A stretch of 50,845 bases of DNA, taken from [Collinsella] massiliensis (lineage in GTDB: Bacteria; Actinomycetota; Coriobacteriia; Coriobacteriales; Coriobacteriaceae). The notes under the pieces were generated by a model that saw only the letters and a list, made by a program, of their open reading frames with translations, was not told the origin of the DNA and made no database searches. Position 1 is the first letter of the stretch. Every line of letters starts with the position of its first letter. Shown piece by piece: positions 17,366-25,628 of the stretch. The translations under genes were made by a program, and so were the position numbers. The DNA is taken from positions 1-50,845 of the forward strand of contig CAPI01000011.1 in the NCBI GenBank assembly GCA_000333815.1, written 5' to 3'.

Positions 17366-18607
17366 CTAGCTAAGCGAAGCCTCCGTGGCGAACAAGCCCT
17401 CCACCGGCGCTCCCGCTTCCTCGGGGCACACGAAGCACGTGCCCACGCCCGGTGCCGCGCCGTATTTTCCGTGGTAGTCGCTGCCGCCCGTCACGAAGAG
17501 GCCGTAGCGCCCGGCGAGCTCGAAGGCGAGCTCCCGGTCGCGCTCCGTGTGGTCGGGGTGGTACGCCTCGATGCCCAGAAGGCCCGCGCCCACAAGATCC
17601 GAGACGAGCGCCCAGGAATCGGTCTGCCCCGGGTGCGCGAGCACGGGCACGCCGCCCTGCTCGCGGATGGCGCGCACCGCGTCGATGGCGGACGGATAGG
17701 GGATGTCGCGGTTCGCCGGGCTCGCCCCCTTGAACCAGCAGGCATAGCAGAACTGGTAGTCCGGGTCGGTGTAGGGACGGTGCGTGAGCGTCTCCATGAC
17801 GTGCTGCTTGTAGACGCCGGTGCTCTCCCCCGCCGTGGCCACGACCTCATCGAGCGAGAGGTGCTTGCCCGAGAACTCGATGCCCTGGCGCTGGAGCACC
17901 CACGCCTGCCAGAGCGTGTTCGCCGTGCGCGCCGTGAGCGTGGGCGCGACGAGCCGCTCCACCGGGTCCGAGCCATCCTTGGTCGCGCTCAGGCCGAAGG
18001 CCAGGATGTGCACCTTGCGCCCCGTCGCCATGTCGCGCGCGGACACCTCGACGCCCGCGAGCACGGGGAAGCTCAGCTCTCGCGCCCGTTCGCGCACGTA
18101 CGAGAGGCGCGCGAGCGAATCGTGGTCGGTTATGGCGATGCGCGTGACGCCGACGGCGCGCGCCTCGGCGATGAGCTCGTCGACCGTGCGCGAGCCGTCC
18201 GAGAAGACGGAGTGCATGTGCAGGTCCCACGAGCCGACCACCGAGCGGCCGCTCACGGGATGCGGCGCCTCGTAGCGCGGCGACAAGCGCTTGACCGCCT
18301 GCTGCGCGGTGCGCACGGCGCTGCGCGCGGCGGTATCCGTCGCCTCGACCGTAGTCTGCCGCACCAGGTCGCGGAGCGCCCGGTCGGTCGCCTTGCGGAT
18401 GGCGCGCCCGGCCTTCGCCTGCTCGGCGGCCTCCTTCTTCAAGGCGCGCTTCTCGGCCTTCCGCGCGGCCTTGGCCTTCGCCTTGCCGGCCTTATCCGCC
18501 TTGGCTGCCTTGCTCGGCTTGGCTGCCTTGTCCGCCTTCGCGGCCTTCGCCGCCCGATCCGCCTTGCCGCTCAACGCCGCGCGCTTCTTCTCATCCGATT
18601 TCGCCAT
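17366..18607 (-). CDS. PHP-domain phosphoesterase with Lys/Ala-rich N-terminal tail
   Basis: 413 aa. Residues 1-75 are almost only Lys, Ala, Asp and Arg in short repeats (KADKAAKPSKAAKADKAGK), like histone H1 tails. Residues 125-413 are a PHP domain of the TrpH/YciV type, with metal-binding motifs DLHMHSVFSDG, ITDHDS, GVEVSA, HPG and the late SDYHGK. YciV-type enzymes remove 3'-phosphates or trim 5' RNA ends; the exact substrate here is unknown. The basic tail suggests nucleic-acid contact. Last gene of a leftward run after tatD, 97 nt away. Confidence 0.85.
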   Translation of the reverse strand: MAKSDEKKRAALSGKADRAAKAAKADKAAKPSKAAKADKAGKAKAKAARKAEKRALKKEAAEQAKAGRAIRKATDRALRDLVRQTTVEATDTAARSAVRTAQQAVKRLSPRYEAPHPVSGRSVVGSWDLHMHSVFSDGSRTVDELIAEARAVGVTRIAITDHDSLARLSYVRERARELSFPVLAGVEVSARDMATGRKVHILAFGLSATKDGSDPVERLVAPTLTARTANTLWQAWVLQRQGIEFSGKHLSLDEVVATAGESTGVYKQHVMETLTHRPYTDPDYQFCYACWFKGASPANRDIPYPSAIDAVRAIREQGGVPVLAHPGQTDSWALVSDLVGAGLLGIEAYHPDHTERDRELAFELAGRYGLFVTGGSDYHGKYGAAPGVGTCFVCPEEAGAPVEGLFATEASLS

Positions 18608-18704
18608 GCTGCCCCCTCGCCGACGGCTTTCTGCTTCGTGAGGTGCTTATACCCGCTCCGGGCGACATCGCGCCCCGAGGCGGCCGGCAAGCGCCCGGCG
18701 CACC

Positions 18705-19688
18705 TCACCCGGAGAACAGGGCGGTGGCGTTCTCCCAGGCAGCGCGCATGATAGCAGCGGGCTCCTCGCCCGTGCGCTCGCTGCGGTCCTGCGCGAGGGC
18801 GGTAGCGGTGAAGACGATGAGCGCCGGCTCGCACTCGATGCCGCGCAGGGGCTCGGGCGCCATGTAGGGGCAGTCGGTCTCGAAGAGGATGCGGTCGAGC
18901 GGGCACGCCGCGAAGGCCTCGCGGATGTCGGTGTTGCGCTTGAACGTCGCGGCTCCGCCAAACGCGATGCGGCAACCGAGCTCCACGAAGCGCTCCATGG
19001 TGGCGCGATCCTCGGTGAAGCAATGGAGCACGCAGCCCGCCGCGGGGATGCCCACCTCGCTCAGGACGCGGTACGCATCCGCGTGCGCCGCGCGCGCCTC
19101 GTCGGCGCCGTCGTTGCGCACGTGCAGCTCGACGGGCACGTTGCGCGCGCAGGCGAGCGCGAGCTGCTGCTCGAAGCAGGCGATCTGCACGTCGTGCGGG
19201 GCAGCCTCGATGTTGTCGTCCGCGTCGAAATGGTAGTCGAGGCCGATCTCGCCCACGCCCGCGCAACGGGGGTCGGCGAGCGCCTGCTCGACCGCGGTGA
19301 GCGTCTCGTCCGAGAAGGCGGGGGCGCCATAAGGGTGGACGCCCGCAAGATACGAGACGTCGGGCAGCTCGCGCGCCGGCATGCCGGCATCGGCCGTCTG
19401 CACCGTGGCGCGCGCCTGCCATTCTGTAAGCCTATGGCGGAACTCCTCGAGCGACATCTCGTCCGCGATAGGATCGAAGAGCGTCACGAGGCGGCGGACG
19501 CCCGCGCGACCGGCGCGCACGAGCACCTCGGCCGGGTCTTTCGACCAAAAGCACGTGAGGTGGGCGTGCGTGTCGAAGAGCGGCGCGGGCACGTCGGGCA
19601 CCGCGTATGCCTTGTCACCGCGCTTCGTGTGCTTGACGAACGCGAGCGGTTCCTGCGCCCCCAGCGGCTCCTGCTGCTCCGGGCTCAT
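18705..19688 (-). CDS. TatD-family metal-dependent hydrolase (DNase)
   Basis: 327 aa TIM-barrel amidohydrolase. It shows the metal motif FDTHAHLTC near residue 39, then GEIGLDYHF, the HVRN and HCFTED histidines, and ETDCPYMAP with the catalytic Asp. An N-terminal extension of about 35 residues precedes the usual start of the fold. TatD proteins are 3'-5' exonucleases implicated in DNA repair and turnover. The start overlaps the rsmA stop (ATGA), a coupling commonly seen for tatD and rsmA. Confidence 0.92.
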   Translation of the reverse strand: MSPEQQEPLGAQEPLAFVKHTKRGDKAYAVPDVPAPLFDTHAHLTCFWSKDPAEVLVRAGRAGVRRLVTLFDPIADEMSLEEFRHRLTEWQARATVQTADAGMPARELPDVSYLAGVHPYGAPAFSDETLTAVEQALADPRCAGVGEIGLDYHFDADDNIEAAPHDVQIACFEQQLALACARNVPVELHVRNDGADEARAAHADAYRVLSEVGIPAAGCVLHCFTEDRATMERFVELGCRIAFGGAATFKRNTDIREAFAACPLDRILFETDCPYMAPEPLRGIECEPALIVFTATALAQDRSERTGEEPAAIMRAAWENATALFSG

Positions 19689-20584
19689 CGGGCACCCTCC
19701 CCCGCCTCGGCAAGCGCGGCCGCAAGGCGCACGAAGTCCTCGACCGAGAGCGTCTCGGCGCGCGCGGTGGGCGCGATGCCCGTCTCATCGAAAGCGGCAT
19801 CGAGCGCCTGCTTGGCGAAGCCGTTCGCGCTCATGGAATTGCGGATGGTCTTGCGGCGCTGGGCGAACGCGGCGTCCACGACGCGCGCCACCTCCGCGGG
19901 ATCGATGCCGTCCCCGGCGACGCTCGCGGCCACGCAGGGCGTCTCGCCCGGCGCATAGCGGTCGAGCCGCACCACGGCGGAGTCCACGTGCGGGGCGGGC
20001 ATGAAGCAGCGCGGCGGCACCTCGAAGCGGCCCGTCACCCGTGCTTGCAGGGCGAGCTTCACGGTGCAGGCGCCGTAATCCTTCGAGCCCGGGTGTGCGG
20101 CGATGCGGTCGGCGACCTCCTTCTGCACCATCACGACGGCGCACTCGAGGGCGGGCATGCGCTCGAAGAAGTCGAGAATGATGGTCGCTGCCACGTTGTA
20201 GGGCAGGTTCGCGATGAGGTGCGTGGGCGCACCTCCCGCCGCCTCCTCGATGCGCTCGACCGGCACGCGCAGGGCGTCGCCCATGATATAGGTGAAGTTC
20301 GCGTGGTCCGCGGCGTGCGCGAAAAGCACGGGTTCGAGCGCGGAGTCCATCTCGATGGACACGACGCCCGCCGCCTCCTGCACGAGCGCGAGCGTGAGCG
20401 TGCCGATGCCCGGCCCCACCTCGAGCACGCGCTCCGCGCCCGTGAGCTCAGCGAGCTCGCAGATGCGCTCGATCACGTGGTTGTCGATGAGGAAGTTCTG
20501 GCCGAAGCGGTGCTTGGTGGCCAGGCCGAACTCGTCGAGCAGCTCGCGCGTGGCGGTGAGGTTGGCAAGCGGGGACGTGGTCAC
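19685..20584 (-). CDS. rsmA: 16S rRNA dimethyladenosine transferase RsmA (KsgA)
   Basis: 299 aa. It dimethylates the adjacent adenosines A1518/A1519 in the 3' hairpin of 16S rRNA during 30S assembly. SAM-binding motif I is VLEVGPGIGTLT, preceded by the family N-terminus HRFGQNFL. The catalytic motif IV is NLPYN. The small C-terminal helical domain ends about residue 285. It sits between metG and tatD, a common bacterial order. Its stop overlaps the tatD start. Confidence 0.96.
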   Translation of the reverse strand: MTTSPLANLTATRELLDEFGLATKHRFGQNFLIDNHVIERICELAELTGAERVLEVGPGIGTLTLALVQEAAGVVSIEMDSALEPVLFAHAADHANFTYIMGDALRVPVERIEEAAGGAPTHLIANLPYNVAATIILDFFERMPALECAVVMVQKEVADRIAAHPGSKDYGACTVKLALQARVTGRFEVPPRCFMPAPHVDSAVVRLDRYAPGETPCVAASVAGDGIDPAEVARVVDAAFAQRRKTIRNSMSANGFAKQALDAAFDETGIAPTARAETLSVEDFVRLAAALAEAGEGAR

Positions 20585-20679
20585 GGTCTTCTCCCGATGG
20601 TAGGGACGGCCCCGCCGCGCTGCGATGGAGCCGTCAGATCACAACATATGAACGCTTCAGGAAACCTTGCAGCGAGCGC

Positions 20680-22302
20680 CTAGTCCACCAGGCGCGGGAA
20701 GAGCGGCTCGCCCTTCTCGACCGGCGCGCCGCCCGCGAGGCCGCCCCAAGCGCAGGCGGCGGCAAGGTCGGCCGTCGGCGCGGGATCAAGCGAGAGGCGA
20801 CGGCGCACCTCGGCGGAGATGCGCGGCATGAACGGGTCGTAGAGCTCGCTCGCGATGCGGATGACCTCGAGCAGGTTCCAGATCACGCTCGCGAGCTCGT
20901 CCACCTTCTCGGGATCCTTCGCGAGCGCCCACGGCGCCATGTCCTCGATGTAGTGATTCGCGGCGGAGACGATTTTGAGCACCTCGGCCGTCGCGCCGCT
21001 GTAATCCATGGTCTCTATGCACGCGGCGTAGCGCTCGAAGATGCCGTCGCAGGCGTCGCGCAGCGGGCTCGGCTCATCGAAGCTCGCGGGGCGCGCGGGC
21101 GCGCACCCATCGAAGTACTTCATGCTCATGTTGAGCGTGCGGGAGACGAGGTTACCCCAGCTATTGGCCAGGTCGGCGTTGTAGACCTGGCGCATGCGGC
21201 CCCAGCTGATGGGCGAGTCCGCGCCATGCGTCACGTCGCTCATGAAGTAGTAGCGGTACGCCTCCACGCCCAGAAGGTCGATGACCTCCTCCGGCGCGAT
21301 GGCGTTGCCGCGGCTCTTGCTCATCTTCTCGACCTTGCCGGTCTCCTCGTTGCGCACGGTGAGGAAGCCGTGGACGAAGACCTTCTCCGGCAGGGGCAGG
21401 CCCGCGGCCATGAGAAGCGCCGGCCAGATGACGCAGTGGAAGCGGATGATGTCCTTGCCCACGACGTGGCACTGCGCCGGCCAGCGGTACGCGAGGGTCT
21501 CGGCCGCCTCCTCGCCCTCCGCGCCGTACCCGACGGCGGAGAGGTAGTTGATGAGCGCGTCGACCCACACGTAGGCGACGTGCTTCTCGTCGAACGGGAA
21601 CGGCACGCCCCAGTCGAACGTGGAGCGGCTAATGGAGAGGTCCTTGAGGCCGCCCTTCACGAAGGAGATCACCTCGTTGCGACGCGTCTCGGGCTGGATG
21701 AAGTCCGGGTGCGCCTCGTAGAAATCGAGGAGCGGCTGCTCGAAGGCGGAGAGCTTGAAGAACCAGCTCTCCTCCTGGATGCGCTCGAGCGGGCGGTCGC
21801 AATCCGGGCAGAGCGGGTGCTCCGGGTCGGCCGGAGCCTCGCCGGCGGCGACGCGCTCCTCCTCGTGGTGGCGCACCTGCGTCTCGGTGAAGTACGTCTC
21901 GTCCGGGCGGCAGTACCAGCCGTCGTAGGCATCCTTGTAGATGTAGCCACGGTCGAGGAGCGCCTTCAGGAACTTCTGGACAGCCGCGATGTGGCGCGGC
22001 TGCGTGGTGCGGATGAAGTCGTCGTTGGAGATCTCGAGCGTCTCCCACAGGTCGCGGAAGGCGGGCTCCATGGAGTCGCACCACGCCTGCGGGGTATCGA
22101 AGCCGTTCTTCTCGGCCGCCTCGGCCACCTTCTCGCCGTGCTCGTCCATACCGGTGAGGAACTTGACGTCATACCCGCAGGCACGGCGGAAGCGCGCCTG
22201 GACGTCGGCGAGGATCGTGCAGTACGCCGTGCCCAGGTGCGGCTTGGCGTTCACGTAGTAGATGGGGGTGGTGATGTAATACGAGGGCTTCGTGTGCTCC
22301 AT
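20680..22302 (-). CDS. metG: Methionyl-tRNA synthetase
   Basis: 540 aa class I synthetase, from the ATG at 22302 (MEHTKPSYYITTPIYYVNAKP). AAGGAG lies nine bases before it, and the in-frame ATG ten codons upstream lacks a site. The HIGH motif appears as HLGTAY and the KMSKS loop is KMSKSRGN. The connective domain keeps CRPD...CPDCDRP cysteines. The anticodon-binding helical domain ends at the C-terminus without an EMAP/Trbp111-like extension, so this is the short form. First of the metG-rsmA-tatD-PHP run; the gap to rsmI holds an ATGATAAAAA repeat. Confidence 0.96.
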   Translation of the reverse strand: MEHTKPSYYITTPIYYVNAKPHLGTAYCTILADVQARFRRACGYDVKFLTGMDEHGEKVAEAAEKNGFDTPQAWCDSMEPAFRDLWETLEISNDDFIRTTQPRHIAAVQKFLKALLDRGYIYKDAYDGWYCRPDETYFTETQVRHHEEERVAAGEAPADPEHPLCPDCDRPLERIQEESWFFKLSAFEQPLLDFYEAHPDFIQPETRRNEVISFVKGGLKDLSISRSTFDWGVPFPFDEKHVAYVWVDALINYLSAVGYGAEGEEAAETLAYRWPAQCHVVGKDIIRFHCVIWPALLMAAGLPLPEKVFVHGFLTVRNEETGKVEKMSKSRGNAIAPEEVIDLLGVEAYRYYFMSDVTHGADSPISWGRMRQVYNADLANSWGNLVSRTLNMSMKYFDGCAPARPASFDEPSPLRDACDGIFERYAACIETMDYSGATAEVLKIVSAANHYIEDMAPWALAKDPEKVDELASVIWNLLEVIRIASELYDPFMPRISAEVRRRLSLDPAPTADLAAACAWGGLAGGAPVEKGEPLFPRLVD

Positions 22303-22401
22303 GCTGGGAATCTCCTTGCGTGGTCGTGGCATCTAGGGTGATAGTTTACCGCATGGCGAGTGGGTTCGTCGCGCGCGGGGCGCAGCGCGTCGCAACCCAA
22401 A

Positions 22402-22457
22402 ATGATAAAAAGCAGACAGGCTGGTTTTTATCATTTAGCAAGCCGGGTTTTTATCAT
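22402..22457. repeat. ATGATAAAAA inverted/direct repeat unit
   Basis: ATGATAAAAA (22402-22411) is inverted against TTTTTATCAT (22425-22434), and a third TTTTTATCAT follows at 22448-22457. Units 2 and 3 share the preceding GG. It lies 8 nt past the rsmI stop, so it may double as a terminator or 3'-end hairpin. Confidence 0.7.
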
Positions 22458-22464
22458 GCTCACC

Positions 22465-23373
22465 TCAAGAGCCCTGCACCTCGAGGACGAGGGCGTAGAC
22501 CTCGCGGCGACGGCGGGAATAGCGCTGGGAGAGGCGCTTCGCGATGGCGGAGGCGGGCTCGCCAGCAGCAAGGGCATCCGCGATGTCGCGGCGCAGGGCG
22601 GCATCGGCATCCGCAGCCTCACCTGGTGTCCCCACGGCTGCCGCAGCGGGCGCGCCGGCCGCAAGCGCCACGAGCTCGTCCGCGGCGGGCGGCGCCACCA
22701 CGAGCACGATCTCGCCCTTCACCTGGTCGCGCGCAGCGACATCGGCGAAGAGCTCGGGTGCGGGCAGGCGGAGCACCTCCTCGTGGAGCTTCGTGAGCTC
22801 ACGGCAGAGCGCGGCCTCGCGCGTCGGGAACACGGCGGCGACGGTCTCGAGCGTCGCGGCGATGCGATACGGGGATTCGTAGAAGATGAGCGCCCCGGGC
22901 ACCGCAGCGAGCTGCCGCAGCCGCCGCTCGCGCTCGCCCGCCCGGCGCGGCAGGAAGCCCTCGAAGAAGAAGTGGTCGCAGGGGATACCCGATGCCACGA
23001 GCGCGGTCGCGCAGGCAACGGGGCCGGGCACGACCTCGACGGCGACCCCCACCGCGCGCGCAGCCTCCACGAGCACCTGCCCGGGGTCGGAGATGCCCGG
23101 CATGCCGGCATCCGACGCGTACGCGAGCACCTCACCCGCCTGCATGCGCTCGACAAGTCCCTCCGCACGCGCGGCGATCACGTTCTCATCGCAGCGCACG
23201 AGCGGCTTCTCGACGCTGATGTGCGCGAGCAGCTTTCCGGTGACGCGCGTGTCCTCGCAGCACACGGCATCGGCGCGACGAAACGCCTCCGCCGCGCGCG
23301 GACTCAGATCTCCCAGGTTCCCGATGGGCGTGCCCACCACGATGAGCCCGCCCTGCTCCACAGCGCTCGCCAC
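22465..23373 (-). CDS. rsmI: 16S rRNA 2'-O-methyltransferase RsmI
   Basis: 302 aa tetrapyrrole-methylase-fold enzyme that 2'-O-methylates C1402 in 16S rRNA. It has GGLIVVGTPIGNLGDLSPRA near the N-terminus, then CCEDTRVTGKLL, the SAM-site motif YASDAGMPGISDPG and the family motif FFFEGFLPRR. The C-terminal third is Ala-rich. The start is uncertain: GTG at 23373 with GGGGAAG very close, or GTG at 23361 (MEQGGL). It begins 10 nt after the GH5-like gene, so the two are probably cotranscribed. Confidence 0.92.
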   Translation of the reverse strand: MASAVEQGGLIVVGTPIGNLGDLSPRAAEAFRRADAVCCEDTRVTGKLLAHISVEKPLVRCDENVIAARAEGLVERMQAGEVLAYASDAGMPGISDPGQVLVEAARAVGVAVEVVPGPVACATALVASGIPCDHFFFEGFLPRRAGERERRLRQLAAVPGALIFYESPYRIAATLETVAAVFPTREAALCRELTKLHEEVLRLPAPELFADVAARDQVKGEIVLVVAPPAADELVALAAGAPAAAAVGTPGEAADADAALRRDIADALAAGEPASAIAKRLSQRYSRRRREVYALVLEVQGS

Positions 23374-23383
23374 GGCTTCCCCG

Positions 23384-24448
23384 TTAGTCGAGCATGCCGC
23401 GCTCGAGCGTGCCGAGCGCGACGCGCGCGTCCCATGCCGCAATGCGCTTCTCGGTCTTCCACGTTTGGAAGAACCAGCCGCGCGCCTTCGCGAACGAGGC
23501 CATCTGGCTCGCGATGAACACGCGCTCGAACGCGGCGCGCCCCTCCGGCGTGATAGACGTGTTGGTGAAGACCGCGGCACCCGACCATTCGCCCACGATC
23601 GCCGGGAAGCCGGAGGCATGCGCCTCGTCGATGAGCCGGCGGTTGCGCGCGATGGCATGGGAGAGGCCGCTCGGCGTGGTGATGTCGAGCGCCATATCGT
23701 CGCGATAGTGGTAGAGATGGATGTCCATGCAGACATTGCGGTACTTGCCGCCGCTCATGAAGCGCTTCCACGCCTTGGGGTGGCCGGAGGCGGAAAACAC
23801 GACCATCTTGGTCTCGGGCATGTGCAGGCGCACGATCTCGTAGGCGTCGCGGTAGAAATTGCGCAGGTAGTGGCTCGGGATGCCGTTCGAGGTGCGGAAG
23901 AGCCCGGTGCGCACGCTCATGATGGGCGTATCGAGCAGCTCGATGCCGATGAGCTCGGCGCGCATGCCGTAGCGGGTCGCCAGCTGGTCGAGGACGGAAA
24001 GCGCGATGTGCCGGCCGTTCGTCGAGGAGTGCCAGTCGGCGGTGGACTCCGGCGTGCTGCGCGAGTTGTTCGAATCGCCCTGGCCGCCGGGGACCGTCGC
24101 GAGATCGAGCAGGACGCGCATATCGTATTTCCGCGCCCACTCGAACGCACGGTCGATGTAGTCGACGGCGGGGATGTACACCTCGGACTCGCCTTGGGAA
24201 CCGAAGGTGTACCACGGCACCGGCAGGCGGACGGCGTTGAGCCCGATAGCCGCCATGCGCCGGAAATCGTTCTCGGTGATGAACGTCTCGTAGTGCTGGC
24301 GGATGCGCTCGTTGTACGCGACGGAACCCATGGCGGTCTGGAGCTCCACCTCGTTCGTCGCGCCGGTTGCAGCGAACAACGAGGGCGTTACCCATGGCTC
24401 GGGGATGAACCAGCCCGCCAGGTTGACTCCGCGGATCCTTTCCATCAT
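23384..24448 (-). CDS. GH5-like (exo-1,3-glucanase type) protein lacking the acid/base Glu
   Basis: 354 aa, no signal peptide, so predicted cytoplasmic. The N-terminus GVNLAGWFIPEPWVTPSLF and the strand NAVRLPVPWYTF are typical of GH5 exo-beta-1,3-glucanases. IHLYHYRDD, the nucleophile strand IVGEWSGA and GWFFQTWK also match. The usual beta-4 motif L-N-E-P, whose Glu is the acid/base, reads L-L-D-T-P here (codons GAT ACG at about 23927-23932). The nucleophile Glu is kept. It may be inactive, transglycosylating, or use another residue. The second of two adjacent ATG codons (24445) fits the AGAGG site better. Followed 10 nt later by rsmI. Confidence 0.82.
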   Translation of the reverse strand: MMERIRGVNLAGWFIPEPWVTPSLFAATGATNEVELQTAMGSVAYNERIRQHYETFITENDFRRMAAIGLNAVRLPVPWYTFGSQGESEVYIPAVDYIDRAFEWARKYDMRVLLDLATVPGGQGDSNNSRSTPESTADWHSSTNGRHIALSVLDQLATRYGMRAELIGIELLDTPIMSVRTGLFRTSNGIPSHYLRNFYRDAYEIVRLHMPETKMVVFSASGHPKAWKRFMSGGKYRNVCMDIHLYHYRDDMALDITTPSGLSHAIARNRRLIDEAHASGFPAIVGEWSGAAVFTNTSITPEGRAAFERVFIASQMASFAKARGWFFQTWKTEKRIAAWDARVALGTLERGMLD

Positions 24449-24556
24449 GTCCTCTTTTCCGCCCTGGAGACGCGCTCCCGCATGGCTTCGTCGTTCGCGT
24501 TGACCTTTGAGTATACCGTCTCGTTCCCACTTTATCGGATATTCGAGCTTTTTGCC

Positions 24557-24584
24557 TTGACGGGCACGTTCAATTTGGTATAGT
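24557..24584 (+). promoter_or_regulatory. Promoter of tRNA-Phe
   Basis: TTGACG (24557-24562), 16-bp spacer, TATAGT (24579-24584), 24 nt before the mature tRNA 5' end. Confidence 0.7.
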
Positions 24585-24608
24585 TATCAAGCTGTTAAAC
24601 GCAGCCCC

Positions 24609-24684
<76 letters not shown>

Positions 24685-24696
24685 TCGCATTCGCAG

Positions 24697-24727
24697 ATAG
24701 GCGGCCTTCGTGGTCGCCTATTTTTTT
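24697..24727 (+). terminator. Terminator of tRNA-Phe
   Basis: ATAGGCGGCC/GGTCGCCTAT hairpin with a TTCGT loop, then seven T residues. Confidence 0.9.
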
Positions 24728-24752
24728 GACTGTCCCGGGCGGAGCCGCCGCC

Positions 24753-25100
24753 CTAAGGTATCGAGAACCGCTCAAGCACCGATGCCGCGCCGCGGCATGC
24801 GAGCATGCGCCATGGCTCCACGGCCCGGCACACCGCGAGCACCTCCCCCGTCTTGGAGAGGAATGCGATGTCGAGCGCGCGGTGCATGAAGCACGTGTGC
24901 ACCGCATGGCAGCGGGGAAATCCCATCACCACCTCCCCAGGGGCGCCGGCCGCCCCATACGAGCGGGGGATCATCCCGGCGAGCCGGGCAAGCGGCGCCT
25001 CGGCAACCACGAGGCACGCAGGCTCCCAGCCCAGCATCCGCAGGGCGCGCCTGAACCCATACGGGTCGAGCGCGCACCGCGCCACCTTTCCCTCATCCAT
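24753..25100 (-). CDS. DUF192-family protein at the end of the Tad operon
   Basis: 115 aa from the ATG at 25100 (MDEGKVARC), which has GAGGGGG six bases upstream; the ATG at 25115 lacks a site. The pattern RLAGMIPR...FPRCHAVHTCFMHRALDIAFLS matches DUF192, a small beta-barrel family of unknown function. It lacks the signal peptide that many DUF192 proteins carry. It follows the last TadE-like gene by 16 nt and faces the tRNA-Phe terminator. Its place suggests a link to the pilus, but no role is known. Confidence 0.8.
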   Translation of the reverse strand: MDEGKVARCALDPYGFRRALRMLGWEPACLVVAEAPLARLAGMIPRSYGAAGAPGEVVMGFPRCHAVHTCFMHRALDIAFLSKTGEVLAVCRAVEPWRMLACRGAASVLERFSIP

Positions 25101-25116
25101 GCCGAACCCCCTCATC

Positions 25117-25626
25117 TCACATCACGACCCCCGGCCGCCATGGATCGACGACGACCTCGCGGACGTGCTCGAGCGCGACCGGCGCGCCCATGTCGACGCC
25201 GGCGATGGAAAGCCTGCTCGGCCATGGCTCAAACCGCATGACGCAGCGATACGTCCGCTGGCCGCCGACGAGCGAGAAGACCGAGCCGCCGCCGTCCCCG
25301 TCCTCGAGGCACGTCACCTCGATATCGACGTCGTACGACCCCATCGCGTCGGCAAGTGCGCCTGCCACATCATCCGAGACCGCCGACGCTGCATCGCCGA
25401 ACCCACTGGGGGCGACGGCGTGGGCGAGCACGATGTCGGGGGCGACGCGGTCGAAGCGCGCGGACGCCGCAAGGAAGACCATGACGTTGTAGGTGATGAG
25501 CGCGAGCACGATAAGCACCGGCACCACGACCGCCATCTCGACCGTCGCCTGCGCCCGCTCCTCGAGCAGGCGGCTGCCGAGCGCACGCGCGCGGCGCGAC
25601 CATCTGCCTGAACCCTCGCCCGCCAT
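25117..25626 (-). CDS. TadE-like pseudopilin 3
   Basis: About 169 aa. A basic N-terminus is followed by LLEERAQATVEMAVVVPVLI and a hydrophobic helix, the TadE layout, in which Glu lies five residues after a peptidase cleavage position. The remainder is a soluble beta-rich domain with two cysteines. I chose the ATG at 25626 because GGAGG lies nine bases upstream; the ATG at 25632 overlaps the previous stop (ATGA) but is only three bases from that site. Likely a minor pilus or assembly subunit processed by a prepilin peptidase encoded elsewhere. Confidence 0.8.
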   Translation of the reverse strand: MAGEGSGRWSRRARALGSRLLEERAQATVEMAVVVPVLIVLALITYNVMVFLAASARFDRVAPDIVLAHAVAPSGFGDAASAVSDDVAGALADAMGSYDVDIEVTCLEDGDGGGSVFSLVGGQRTYRCVMRFEPWPSRLSIAGVDMGAPVALEHVREVVVDPWRPGVVM

Positions 25627-25628
25627 GC

